Origin: Mycosphaerella arachidis
Lineage: Eukaryota > Ascomycota > Dothideomycetes > Mycosphaerellales > Mycosphaerellaceae
NCBI GenBank assembly: GCA_001297265.1
Contig: LIHB01000069.1
Span: 1-64,000, forward strand
DNA: 64,000 nucleotides
Reading direction: 5' to 3'
Shown here: positions 10,228-20,490 of the stretch, in pieces
Layout: each line of letters opens with the position of its first letter
Numbering within the stretch: position 1 is the first letter of the stretch
Notes under the pieces: generated by a model
Database searches by the model: none
What the model was told of the DNA's origin: nothing
Seen by the model: only the letters and a program-made list of their open reading frames with translations
Program-made: the position numbers and the translations under genes

Positions 10228-11724
10228 ATGCCGAGACATGACCAGACAGTCAACAATTCGAGATCTGGACTTTTCACACATAGTACTACGAGTACCGCAT
10301 CGCCATCGACGCCACAGCGAAATATTTCACACAGCCATGCAGAGACTGGGTCACGCCGTGCACTCCTGGCCGATTTCGACAGGATGAACAGGGGCAATCT
10401 TCCCGGATTCTACTTCGACGAGGAGAAAAAGAAGTACTTTCCCATCACCGCCAACCACCAGGCCACGGAAGGCGCCAAATACTCCAAAGCGAACGTATAT
10501 GCAGAAGAGCGCCAGTATAAGAGGCGCAAGCATGATCGCCAGCATGAGCGTGCTTTGAAGAAGCAGACTGTGCCAGCGGCAAAACTGTTCAAGCATCCGC
10601 TCCTTGGTGGCAGCGGCTTACTTCGCGAGCATGGAGGACGACAGCGCTTCACCTGCTACGATGCTGCGCGATACAAGGCGCTCGCCCAAGGCCTGGAAGC
10701 AAAGGAGATTCGGGTTCTGGTCAAGCATATGCCACATGCGTCCATCACCGACTTCCGGTATTTGCCGGATGCCTCGAAAGTACTGCTTGCCGTCAGGCAC
10801 ACTCCAAGTAGTCATGCGGTCTATGCTAGCGACTGGACTGATCCGGTCAGTGGCAGTATCACTATCCATCCGCTACCGATGTATGCATTCTACGACCCGA
10901 TCATGTCGCTGGACTACGCCACTGTTTCAGGGATACCCTACGTCGTGGCTAGCACGGCCCGGCCCAACGCATTCGTTGGCAATGTCTATGTGGGTCCGCT
11001 CGCTCATTCGTACGACGATGGCAGTGTTGCCAGTGCTTATCACTTCAATGTCGGAGAGCCAGAAGACACGATATGGGAGTGCAAGATCAATGAATGGTTC
11101 CACGAGATTGCCGTAGCTGGGACCCACGGCTGTCAATTGCACTCAATCGGAAAGGAGATGAAGAGCTTGTCGAGGTACCGACTCGACGAGTCCACGGAAT
11201 GCTACGCCGCAGATTGGCTCAATCCTCGCACTTTGGCAATGGGTTCTCGTCGTAAAACCGCCAAAGGCGTCACGCATGGTGTGTTGTTGTGGGATGTTCG
11301 TTCGGAGGGAGCCGCTTTGCGAATCAAACGAAAGGCCCGCATCTCTGGAATCCAAAGACTCAATACCAGCGAGCATCACCTGCTCGTCAGCAGCAGCTAC
11401 GACATCAGCCTGTACGACCTACGTGTACTTCACAAGGACCGTCCTCTTATGATGTTGGACCACAAATCGGGCTCCACGAAATTGCATATGCCAACACTAC
11501 ACGATGACCTAATAGCAGCGGCTGACCAGTACAACAAGATGCAGGTGTGGTCCCTACGAAGTGGCGAGCATTTACGAACGTTGGATAATTTTCAACGTCG
11601 ACCTGGTCTGCTGTATCAGCCTCGGTGGCAATATGATCACCGCAACGGAGCACTCTTTCTCCAAGCATGCTTAGCCGACACACTTCAACAGTGGTCGTTG
11701 CAAGATAATCTAGACGAAGGATAA
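10228..11724 (+). CDS. DCAF4-like WD40-repeat protein
   Basis: Single exon, 498 aa from the ATG at 10228. Near residue 60 it has RGNLPGFYFDEEKKKYFPI, closely matching the short motif near the N-terminus of human DCAF4/WDR21 (LPGFYYD-K-YF). A basic helix (EERQYKRRKHDRQHERALKK) follows, then a beta-propeller in which VLLWDVRS, ISLYDLRVL and MQVWSLRSGEHLRTL are clear WD-type blade ends. DCAF proteins are substrate receptors of CUL4-DDB1 ubiquitin ligases; WDxR-like contacts such as LYDLR are present. Targets are unknown. Family assignment is good; a working ligase role is inferred. Confidence 0.75.
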   Translation: MPRHDQTVNNSRSGLFTHSTTSTASPSTPQRNISHSHAETGSRRALLADFDRMNRGNLPGFYFDEEKKKYFPITANHQATEGAKYSKANVYAEERQYKRRKHDRQHERALKKQTVPAAKLFKHPLLGGSGLLREHGGRQRFTCYDAARYKALAQGLEAKEIRVLVKHMPHASITDFRYLPDASKVLLAVRHTPSSHAVYASDWTDPVSGSITIHPLPMYAFYDPIMSLDYATVSGIPYVVASTARPNAFVGNVYVGPLAHSYDDGSVASAYHFNVGEPEDTIWECKINEWFHEIAVAGTHGCQLHSIGKEMKSLSRYRLDESTECYAADWLNPRTLAMGSRRKTAKGVTHGVLLWDVRSEGAALRIKRKARISGIQRLNTSEHHLLVSSSYDISLYDLRVLHKDRPLMMLDHKSGSTKLHMPTLHDDLIAAADQYNKMQVWSLRSGEHLRTLDNFQRRPGLLYQPRWQYDHRNGALFLQACLADTLQQWSLQDNLDEG

Positions 11725-11974
11725 AGCAAACAAGCTGAGCGAGAGCTCATGCACAGTTCGCTGCCGCCAAGCGCTTCGCTTGGTACAGAATCGGACGCTC
11801 CTGCCCGAACCTGTGGAAGCGTAATTAGGTAATGAGGATTATAGCAACCTATGCGAAGAGTACGCGCCGTGCTATGCGTGAGTCGCTACGTATTGCGTAC
11901 TTCTCACGTTTTACTAGGCACCATTCACTATCCAGAGCAACAACTTCGAAGTCACTGGCCCTCGGTGTTGAATA

Positions 11975-13060
11975 CTACACGGACGCTAGCATGCCAGTCG
12001 TGTCATGGCAGCCTACGTACTCGAAGTACTGTTTTCCCGGCTTTACCACCATGACTTCATGGAAGAGACGCAGTCAGACGGTGCCCTGCAACTCGCCAGC
12101 ATATTGCAGGCAGCGCCCGAAGATGTCGAGATGCGTCTTGTGCCGCTTGCTCCAGTCTTTCGGCGAGCTCAGGTCGTCAAAGTATGCCAAGCCGAAAGTC
12201 TTGTCTGTCGATTTCCTGCCGGTATCATCTTTCTGGATTACATCCATAAACCGGCACTCTATGCAGCCGAGTTCTGCACCCTGGTCTCGAAGGAACTCCA
12301 TACCTTTCATAAGCACAGAATGCATGGTTTCCAGGTACAACTTGCGCTCGTGCGGTTTCGTATTGGACGAATCCTGGTCACTTCTAATCTTGGCCAAATT
12401 CTGTCTGCTTTCAACATGAATGCGTCGCTTCGTCGTGTCCTTGCCACCTGCGGAACGGATTGTGGCCTTCGTGCCCTTCAGATGATCCGTCTGCGAAGCC
12501 GGCAAACGATCACGCGTCGAGCCCCAGTATACATGCTCCTGTAGGGTGCCACTGACGCCGATATGCATGTTGGCAACTCCCTCCAGCTCGTTGTTGTCAG
12601 GGAAGACGGTTCCGAAACGATCGATGCTGGGTAGAAGGACCTCCAACAAGTACCCGACCTCGCCATCAGCCTTCAGGCCCATTCGCCAAGATTCGAATCC
12701 GCTTTAATTCCGCCACTGGTCATGTTCCTCTTTCGACATTCAATCTGGAAATGCCACTTTGTTGTAGTACCCAGGATGTTCTGTCACAGATGCAGCTTTC
12801 CCAGTACCGTGGCTTGACACTCTCAGATGGCTTCCCGACGAAAGATTTAATTTGCTTGAATCATTTGCGCTGGCCTTGAACCGCACTCTTATGGTGGAGT
12901 CTAGCATAGCTGTTACCATACCCTCGGCGTCTGTAGGCAATCTGGCTGAATATGAGCATATAAAGGGGGTCTGGTAGTTCGCTTAAGTGTTTGCAGGTAG
13001 TGTCCTCTCCACCCGGAGATGCTCAGGTATAGCAGATTCAAGAGTCTCTACAGAGCCCAT
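11975..13060 (-). pseudogene. aldoxime dehydratase pseudogene (four in-frame stops)
   Basis: One reading frame runs from an ATG at 13058-13060 to a TAG at 11975-11977 (362 codons, the family's usual length) but is interrupted by TAA at 12983-12985, TGA at 12740-12742, TAA at 12704-12706 and TGA at 12074-12076. Family-like text lies on both sides of every stop in the same frame: an N-terminal ESAIPEHLRVERTLPANT, HPGYYNKVAF, SKEEHDQWRN, GEVGYLLEVLLPSIDRFGTV, the hallmark HVYWGSTRDRLP, HERKLYLETMHSVLMKGMEF, then HLDIFGRCLQY, where the family has its haem-pocket and catalytic His region, and FHEVMVVKPGKQYFEYVGCH. All four stops can be explained by C:G to T:A changes (for example CAA to TAA, TGG to TGA). 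The family is a haem enzyme turning aldoximes into nitriles. No intron explains the stops. The nitrilase at 13693 is divergent. Confidence 0.85.
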
Positions 13061-13692
13061 CTTGGTTGACGCTGGATCCAATCGATAGCTTGGTCTTGAA
13101 GGTATGTCGAGGGACTTCGGATTTGTTCAACGAAAATATCAATAACGCGAGCCACTCATGAATAGTCACGATCTCATTGCTCACGCTTACACCGCGGAAG
13201 ACATTCCGGCTCAATAGCTACCTGCCCAGTACCAAGAGGCCGGATCATCAGAGCTTCGTCGCGCAGAGGAAAATAACAACAAGGGCAGAAATTCATGGTC
13301 AGGGTTGAAGCACAGCGACCCATCTTATCAGAGTACTATTATCTCAAATCTAACTGACAGTCGTTAGCTCGACGATACAGCGAGCCAATTGCCATTCGGT
13401 CTATGCCTGTGCTCACGGATCGGGACCTGTGTGCTGGAGGGCTCGATGCGCCCCACATTCGCACGGAAAGTCACCGCTGGTATCGAGAACAAACCCTCTC
13501 AGAGACCCATATTTCATCTCACCCTTGTTAGGGTATCAGGCTGGATTGTTGTGCAACAGAGGGCCTCCGCTGACTTGTCCTTGCTTAAAGCAATTCGGCT
13601 CTCGCGCATTCCATAAGTCAGACTTTCACGAAGCTGAAGCTAAACCTCCTGGTCTGTGGGCATTACTCGGGCTCGAAGACAATCAATGACCA
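13061..13692. promoter_or_regulatory. divergent region between aldoxime dehydratase pseudogene and nitrilase
   Basis: 632 bases between divergent starts. Contains a palindromic CCGCGG at about 13192, a possible binuclear-zinc-factor half-site arrangement, but this is weak. Small plus-strand frames at 13389-13689 have no features. Confidence 0.4.
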
Positions 13693-14784
13693 TGAGCTCC
13701 GCCTCACTAGCAACCGTTCGCATTGCTGTAAGAACCTAAATTTGACACAGATCATGGTATTGATGACTGGCTACCTCCCTACCAGGTCACACAGCATGAA
13801 CCCATCTGGCTCGACCTCGAAGCCACAGTTCAGAAGACCATCTCGATCATAAAAGAAGCCTCTCAAGCCAAAGCGAAGTTGATCGCCTTCCCTGAATGCT
13901 GGATTCCAGGCTACCCAGCATGGATCTGGTCCCGTCCTGTGGATCTCGATTTAGGAATCAGATACGTCCAGCAATCCCTCGTCGTCAACAGCCCCGAGAT
14001 GAAGCGAATCCAAGCTGCAGCTGCTGAGAATGAGATCAGTGTAGCGCTGGGATTCTCCGAACGTGATGGTGAGAGCGTCTACATCGCCCAAGCATTAATC
14101 GACGAGGCCGGAGAGCTGAGGATGACGCGCCGCAAGATGAAGCCAACGCATATGGAGCGGACCGTGTTCGGGGATGCGGCGGGTGGGCACTGTCTTGCTA
14201 AGATTGTGGATGTGAAGGAGGTTGGACGGGTTGGAGGTTTGTCCTGCTGGGAACATATCCAGCCTTTGTTGAAGTATTATACCTTGGCCCAAGGCGAGCA
14301 GATTCATGTCGCGGCGTGGCCACCGCTCGAGCCTTTCATTGAGGGATCTCCTGGATTCTACTCTATGAGTGTGGAAGGCTGCAGGAACCTGAGCCAGGCT
14401 TATGCGATTGAGAGTCAGTCTTTTGTGCTGCATTCCACCACGATCTTGACGAATGCAGGTCTTGAGAGTATGAACGCGAAGGGCGCCCCAATCATGGGTC
14501 ACCCTAACAGTGGCAGCTCTGCCATATTTGGACCTGATGGAAGATTGTTGGCTCAGGCGGAGAACTCCCCGGAGAAGTTGATTATCGCCGATCTGGATCT
14601 GAGCCTGGTGACGAAGACGAAGACTTTTGCTGATGCTAGTGGACACTGTAAGTGTTGGTTCCTTTCGCGGCCGCAGGAGCCCTTGCTGACCAGTTCGACA
14701 GACAGCCGACCAGATCTCATGTGGCTCGGCGTTGATGAGAAGCAGAAGAACGTTGTTCGACCAGAGAACATCGTGTTGCAGTAG
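13693..14784 (+). CDS. nitrilase (nitrile aminohydrolase)
   Basis: Join 13693..13728, 13786..14647, 14702..14784, 326 aa. Exon 1 codes for only 12 residues (MSSASLATVRIA). The 57-nt first intron ends ctaccag and leads into VTQHEPIWLDLE. The second intron is exactly 54 nt with no stop, so an unspliced reading looks open; splicing restores ASGHYSRPDLMWLGVD, which fits the family. The carbon-nitrogen hydrolase triad is present: Glu49 in AFPECWIPGYP, Lys129 in RRKMKPTHMER, Cys166 in GLSCWEHIQPLLKYY. The enzyme hydrolyses nitriles to carboxylic acids and ammonia in the cytosol; relatives include fungal arylacetonitrilases and cyanide hydratases, so the substrate is open. Divergent from a broken aldoxime dehydratase, which would have supplied nitriles. 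Confidence 0.9.
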
Positions 14785-15798
14785 AAGTTAAAGTTTGGAA
14801 AGTAGTGGCTGTACAACGCATCTCGTTGGCCGAAGTCATGTTCTTGCATCTGCATGCCTTGCAGGCCGCTCAGGAATCGCTCAAGTCTCTGTAGGTGGCT
14901 GTCCCAAGTTGCCATGTTGCTGACATTTGACTAGAAGTTTATCTCGGAGGTCATCACTCAGCTGATCATCGAGACTTTGCAATTGCTCGCCTGACCGACG
15001 GGATTGGTGCCGAAGCGCGAATCTGAAATGCAGACGTAAGCCGACCTGATTGCCAATTCCTTGACAGCGTAAACCTCTTCCTGCTACGCAATCGAAGCTC
15101 GATGTTCGGTGTCCGGCTAGCTTATCATTTGAGCTCATGTATAGGTGGCCATGACGGTGCCGCGACATGGCGAGGGCCTTTTACAAAATCCAGATTGACA
15201 ACCTCCACATATCCAGAGAATGGCTGCTAGCTGGCAGAGCAGATGTGGTGACGCGCACCATGGCTCACGCTCGATGTCAGGGCTGTGCGTCGCTGCAGGG
15301 TGCCCTCGGGCTCAAGCAGTGACTTCTTTGACGAAGCGCGCGCGTCAATGAACATTTTCAAGAGGCCTTGCGGAGGATCTGCGCAACTCTTACCCTGCAC
15401 TCCAGATGGCCAAAATCATTGCTGTTCGATGTCGTTGTACCGAGCCCGCGTCGAACCATAGCGAAGAGCTGGGTGTCGTGCTGGAACAACGACGTGATCG
15501 ATGGGTTCTGGTTGCTCAATCGGCTGCTTTAACCGATTGTACTCAATATTGCCCGGTTAAGGAAAGTTATCCATCTCCCGATCATTCCCCACCAAGGCCG
15601 CTTTCAGAACTCGGAAAGCCTAACCGTAGGTGCCACGTCTGCTTTTATAACGGTCGTAGACTGTGCTGTTTGAAGGTCACCCGCATATCTGTAATTTTGT
15701 ATCCTGTCAATCATCAACAGCAAGAAGTAAGTTACGTACAGTGCTGCGTTCGCAGAGAACAGAAGTGCTTCGTGTCGGCTGAAAGAATATCCGCTGAT
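14785..15798. other. intergenic region
   Basis: About 1 kb with no convincing gene. A minus frame at 14881-15168 and an open plus frame from 15406 running into the cupin gene look non-coding. Confidence 0.5.
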
Positions 15799-16338
15799 AT
15801 GGCCCTAAAAGTGTCTGGACTTGTACCACTTACCGTTGTCAAGGGCGCTGGCCACGAGTATATCCCACTGCCAAACGGAGAGAACGCCACTGTGGCAGAC
15901 TTCCACTCGTACGTACCAAAGGTCTCGACCGACATGTATCAATACTGATCTTTCCACAGCATCCGCACAAAGACCTCTGACTCTCCAACATACTTCACAT
16001 CGGGCTTCTACAAGATCACCAAGGGTCCTTCGCGACCAGCTCACTACACGTTCGAGGAGACCAAGTACATCCTGAGCGGTCAGATCGATATTCTTGACGT
16101 GGCGACCGGCGTTCAGCACCACTTGGTTCCAGGAGATTTCGCTTTCTTCCACGTCGGTACCAAAGTTGAGGTGAGTCTTGACGGTGCCAGATATTGACGC
16201 CACATGAGCTGACGTTGGGTTTTGTTCCAGTTCTCCACCAAGTCCGATGGCTTGGCCTTCTATGCAGTGACCAGGCCAGTCAAGACTCCTCATCCAAACC
16301 TCCAGGGCCGTGAGGAGCCTACAAAGGCGAAGTTGTAG
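15799..16338 (+). CDS. small cupin protein (EutQ-like)
   Basis: Join 15799..15908, 15960..16170, 16231..16338, 142 aa. Introns of 51 and 60 nt (gtacgt...ccacag; gtgagt...ttccag) join cleanly. The single cupin barrel shows HYTFEETKYILSGQIDI, with a His and Glu in the first cupin motif, and LVPGDFAFFHVGTKVEF in the second. This resembles EutQ-like and other one-domain cupins found near fungal catabolic genes. Reaction unknown; metal binding would be expected from the His/Glu. The frame is open upstream to 15406, but the upstream part is not family-like, so I start at MALKVSGLVPL. It sits in the nitrilase block. Confidence 0.8.
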
Positions 16339-16760
16339 ATGACGAGCGTGTAGAAGCCGATCTACCTGCCAACAGTAAAAAGATAGACCACGAATAGATG
16401 CCAGTGATGATTGAAAACGCCCAATCCTCTGCGTACGCATTGTCTCATATTCGGCAGCTTGTTTTCTGTCGCTGAATTCGACACGCAACAGCGAGTAGGG
16501 AGAAAATGAAATATCTCATTGTCTTCGTCGTCGCTGTGATGAAGGGTGATCCAGGTTGTGGTGTATAGAGCATGGAGCGACGCGAGTCACGACGCTCTCG
16601 GAACTCGCACAGGGATGCTCCTTGACCGAGCTCTTGTGCCGAATCCTGTTTCCTCCTTGTACAGCCAACTTGACTTTATATTTCCACACGTCTCTTCGAT
16701 TTCCCCTCTAACATCGCATCAAGCCGCACAGCGATTGGAAGTAAAAGGTAGAAAACAGAC
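16339..16760. other. intergenic region
   Basis: Leader of the SnoaL-like gene, with a pyrimidine-rich stretch just before the ATG. No gene seen. Confidence 0.5.
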
Positions 16761-17165
16761 ATGGCCTCAACGACCGCCCTCTACGATGAGATTCTCGAAC
16801 TGGAAGAAAAGACCTGGCGAGCACTTCAAGGCTCTGGTTCCGATCTCGTTCCATTCTTGACACGAGACTGCATTATGATGTTTCCCATGGGGATGAAAGT
16901 GTCAGCTCGAACTAAGCCATCGGTCCAGGAGATACTGCACTCGCCAGCCTTCGTGCCGTGGAAGACGTTCGACCTCAGGAGCATTGATGTAACACCAGTC
17001 GGTCCGGAAGGTGCTCTCATCAGCTATCGTGCCATCGCAACACGCGCACCGGCCTCGAAGGATGACCCGAGAGATGTCGAATTCGATGCGCTATGCTCGA
17101 GCACTTGGAGGTTTGAAGATGGAAAGTGGAGGATGTGCTTCCATCAACAGACTATGTCAGCTTAG
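16761..17165 (+). CDS. SnoaL/NTF2-like (DUF4440-type) small protein
   Basis: Single exon, 134 aa. An N-terminal helix (LYDEILELEEKTWRALQGSG) is followed by DLVPFLTRDCIMMFP and a curved-sheet pattern ending in STWRFEDGKWRMCFHQQTMS, the usual close of DUF4440/SnoaL-like proteins. The cone-shaped fold serves as a small-molecule binding pocket or enzyme; the substrate cannot be read from the sequence. Cytosolic, no signal peptide. Lies in the accessory metabolic block beside the cupin. Confidence 0.8.
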   Translation: MASTTALYDEILELEEKTWRALQGSGSDLVPFLTRDCIMMFPMGMKVSARTKPSVQEILHSPAFVPWKTFDLRSIDVTPVGPEGALISYRAIATRAPASKDDPRDVEFDALCSSTWRFEDGKWRMCFHQQTMSA

Positions 17166-17554
17166 GGCGGTATCCATGGTACTACATGGCACCCTTTTTT
17201 CTGGTGCCGGAGGCTCCTTTGCTATGGAGAGAGCATCATCATTCAGCTGGCATTCGATGGTCTTGACAGGAACGGCATGGCTCAAGATGCCGACGGCAAG
17301 TTGTTCTGAATCCTCGACATAGCAGATGGTCCCGACCAGGTATTCGCGTTGGTAGCATTTGCGGTTCGCTTATGTACCTGATCAGCCCTCGTATATGATG
17401 GCGTGCTTCTTCGAATGCTTGACAAAAGACAGGACAATAAAAGTATCAGGATGACACGCTAGCCTCGACTTCTCTCAATGAACATATGTACGGCTAGCCC
17501 AATAAGGAATTTGCCGTTGGCAGAAGAAATGGTATCAGTCGGCATTGGCGAACC
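17166..17554. other. intergenic region before broken beta-propeller gene
   Basis: No gene seen. The propeller frame is open back to 17498 without any in-frame ATG. Confidence 0.4.
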
Positions 17555-18878
17555 TTGTCGATCACTTCGGCATCATCCTCTCGTCTGCGCACTTCTCTCC
17601 TACCTTTTCGACCGTCGACAAGTGCTGCTAGTCAGGCGACAAGGGCAGGAACCGTTCTCTTACTGGCCTTGACGGCTTCAACGATCGCACAAAATGCAGA
17701 CCCAGGGACGACCAAATTCGTGCAAGGCGACCTAGGGCGATTCTCATACACGAACATGATCACGCCAATGTCACTACCATGCGACGTATCCGAAGGACCA
17801 GACAACAAAATGTATGTTTAGGGATTGATTGGGAAGATCGCTCGCTATAATTACAAAACAGGTGATCTTAAGGAGTTTGACATTCCATTTACCTCACCAG
17901 TGTTCCCCAACGCGACTCTCCCATTGCCGGACCAAGCCAAAGCGGTCTTTCTCTTGTGCGCGATCCGCAACGGATTTGATGGCAAGATGTACTTTAGTAA
18001 CGGTAACAGAAAACAGCTTGTGCAGTTTGACGTGAACACAGAGAAGGTGAGGGTCATCACGCCTCCAGGTAAGCTTCATCTTCCAAATACCAACTTGACA
18101 GGTTGTGCTGACGTGCGAGGTCTTCTCCAACCAATTGGCAATGCCCAGCCTTTCAACGATATCACAACAGCACCAGACGGTGTGTACTTCACCCAGACAA
18201 CCATGAACAGTATAGCCAAGTTCGACTACAAAACGGAAAAGATTACCTATGTGAACGTCCCTTCCCTTTTATCCCTGCCCCTCGGAATCTATTACGCGAA
18301 GGACGGTGGCATTTGGTTCGTTGAGACTGTCGGTCAGTAAATCTCGATCCTTTTCGCAGTCTATGTTGACACCCATCACAGGCCAAAAGGTTGGGCGCCT
18401 CGATCGTGGCACCCAGAAAATCACCGAATATCCCATCCCGCTCCCTCTCGGCGCAGGTCTCATCGTCATGCGCGCCGAAACCCAAGCACCAAATGGTGAC
18501 AACCTCCTCTGGTTCGCCGCCGTCGTCGGCTCCTCGCTCTGTTCAGTGAACCAACAGACCAAGGAGATTCTCTGCTACCTTGAGAACGCGGGAAGTACCG
18601 CCAAACAAGTTGCCCAGGACTACCAGAACAACGTTTGGATTTCGTATACAGCGCAGAATACTTTGGGAGTCTTCAACCCGTCATTTAAGAACTTCACTGA
18701 GATCATCATGCCTCCGACGATTGCTGCGACGCCGATTAGTCTGCCGTTGTATGGTGGGACTGGCATTTATGGGAGACCTGTCGGCAACCCGGGCACGAGG
18801 GGAAAGGGGAATGTTATGTGGTTCACGCAACTGTTGGCCAATCGCTTGGTGAAATATGATTTGGATGGGCTGAGCTAA
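17555..18878 (+). pseudogene. secreted beta-propeller (Vgb/SMP-30-like) pseudogene
   Basis: A Vgb-like propeller frame in pieces: 17555-18068, 18120-18332 and 18382-18878, separated by a probable 51-nt intron (18069-18119) and a clear 49-nt intron (18333-18381). Repeats of the form W/V-F-T-Q-x-N-x-I-x-K-F-D are seen: GVYFTQTTMNSIAKFDY, GGIWFVETVGQKVGRLD, NVMWFTQLLANRLVKYD. Two defects: a TAG at 17819-17821 between NKMYV and GLIGKIARY, best explained as CAG to TAG; and no ATG ahead of the apparent signal sequence (GTVLLLALTASTIAQ). Family members are extracellular six/seven-bladed propellers, some of them lyases. An unrecognised 5' exon could supply the start but would not explain the stop. 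Confidence 0.7.
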
Positions 18879-19402
18879 CGAGGGATGGTCGTTTGAAAGG
18901 AACAAGGCCTACTGACAAATTCTGTCGTCTAATCATCCCAGCGAATAGCTTTGCTTGAATGTACTGGTACGTAGCTGTATAGCTTGAACCGTAGCAGTGC
19001 ACGCGATCGAGGCGCGTTGGACTACGGGTGGGCGACTTGTATCACTTCCTATCCCAGGTAGTCGGGACGTTCTCAGAACATCCAGGATGGCAACAAACTC
19101 CTGTCACCTACCCTCGTAGTGTGGAAGTATGGTGTTGGGCAAAATTAGCATTCTGTGATGGGTATCCTGTCTATCTCGGGTCTGTCATAATCTCGTCCAC
19201 TCTCGTCACCACAGCGAGGCCTCCAGAGGCTGGTGACAAAGATCGCTGCAGCCGAGCGCTTTGCTTCGTACTAGAGCAGATGCTATTGCTTGAACATGCG
19301 GGAGCGTAAACACGCAGCGACGCCCTTGAATCGCCGTTGAACGTGCCAAGCGGCAACACACTTCGTCACCAGCCCTCGCTCATCGTTCTAATCTCAATAG
19401 CA
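18879..19402. other. intergenic region
   Basis: No gene seen. Confidence 0.5.
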
Positions 19403-19939
19403 CTACCTAGTATAGGTAGCGCCGTGTCCAGTGCTGGTATGGCTCGTCTTCTCCTCAATCTTCTCTCCTACTCTCTCAATAGCAGCGCCTATGCCAGCGG
19501 CAGTCTTTTGAGCATCTGGGTGAATACCTGTGCTGGCTGTGTTCGCTGTGTTGGTAGTACCGGTCGCAGCAGGGTGATGCACGTCAGTCAACCCAGTGCC
19601 TGTGGTGCCTGCCGTATTGGTGGTGCTCGTGAAGTGGCTGCCTGGCCCGGTAGTATTAGTCGCGCTGTGAGTGTTCCCAGGAAGTCTGCCGTATGGGTGC
19701 GAGGCTCCGACACCGGTGCTTGCATCGTGAGTAACGCCACTTCCAGCAACATGGCCGGTTGTGTACTCGCGATCGCGGTCGGCGGTGTTGGCGTGTGTGT
19801 TGGACTTGCTGCCAATCATATCGTCGGCGAAGGCGTTGACGTTCTTGCGCAGAGCCTCGGTAGCGTCGCCAATACCCTTGAAGAAGCCCTTGGTGTTCTC
19901 GGCTGCACGCTGCCCGCTTGCACCGTTGTTGCTGGCCAT
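19403..19939 (-). CDS. hydrophilin-like Gly/Thr/Ser-rich small protein
   Basis: Single exon, 178 aa. The N-terminus (MASNNGASGQRAAENTKGFFKGIGDATEALRKNVNAFADD, given here only as its start and end, residues 1-40) is amphipathic, LEA-like; the middle is a low-complexity Gly/Thr/His/Asn stretch and the end (IGAAIERVGEKIEEKT) is another amphipathic helix. No signal peptide or membrane segment. Proteins of this make-up are stress-induced in fungi, but I cannot name a family. A plus-strand frame of 276 codons overlaps it; I prefer the minus frame because of its hydrophilic, helix-loop-helix composition and clean ATG. Confidence 0.6.
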   Translation of the reverse strand: MASNNGASGQRAAENTKGFFKGIGDATEALRKNVNAFADDMIGSKSNTHANTADRDREYTTGHVAGSGVTHDASTGVGASHPYGRLPGNTHSATNTTGPGSHFTSTTNTAGTTGTGLTDVHHPAATGTTNTANTASTGIHPDAQKTAAGIGAAIERVGEKIEEKTSHTSTGHGATYTR

Positions 19940-20490
19940 GATGGGAGGTTTGGCTTGGTTGCTAGGCTGTTGTTATGGCGTCAGGGTGAAGAGGTCTGTA
20001 GGATGATGCTCTTGGCAGAGACGATAGGGTGCGAGACGGTGGTTCAGTACTTAGCTTTCATGCGGAGTCACCTACGAGCAGGTTACTATGTCATTCTTTG
20101 TTCGCAGATGATGTTGTCCGGCATCAAAGCGGATCGCATCACTCCATCGCAGCTTCCAGTTTGTTGACGCTGATGTCATTGACCAGGGTGGGCGCCACAG
20201 CAAGTTTTTTGAGGAAGGAGCCAGCCACAGCAACATCACCGACCCGTCACTCATCACGGTTCGGCGAAGCGCCGAGAAACAAGACCACCATCCACTTCTA
20301 CCCTTCTCGGACACGACGTTGCATTCTTGGAGCGAGCATGCCATCAGCAGCATAGCACACATATATCTTATTACCGTCGCGCTTGCCTCTCGAATTTGAC
20401 TCCCGAAGATCAGCAGTCGCGTGGGTGCACGCGTTGCGCCGATAACAGAGCTCCTTGCATTGAGCCCAATTCGCAGCAATTACTACAGCA
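19940..20490. other. divergent promoter region
   Basis: Separates the hydrophilin-like gene (minus) and the elongase (plus). No gene seen. Confidence 0.5.

Noticed and set aside
12005..12544. Plus-strand frames of 179-195 codons
   Set aside because: They lie opposite the aldoxime dehydratase pseudogene and contain no family text; shadows of it.
12740..12742. Idea that the stops in the aldoxime dehydratase are introns
   Set aside because: Family text is continuous right up to each stop; no GT-AG pair of workable length removes them in frame.
15406..15798. Upstream extension of the cupin gene (131 codons)
   Set aside because: Cys/Arg-rich text unlike cupins; the family-like start is MALKVSGLVPL at 15799.
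19337..20167. 276-codon plus frame
   Set aside because: Opposite the hydrophilin-like gene; composition mirrors its Gly/Thr-rich codons and it has no own features.
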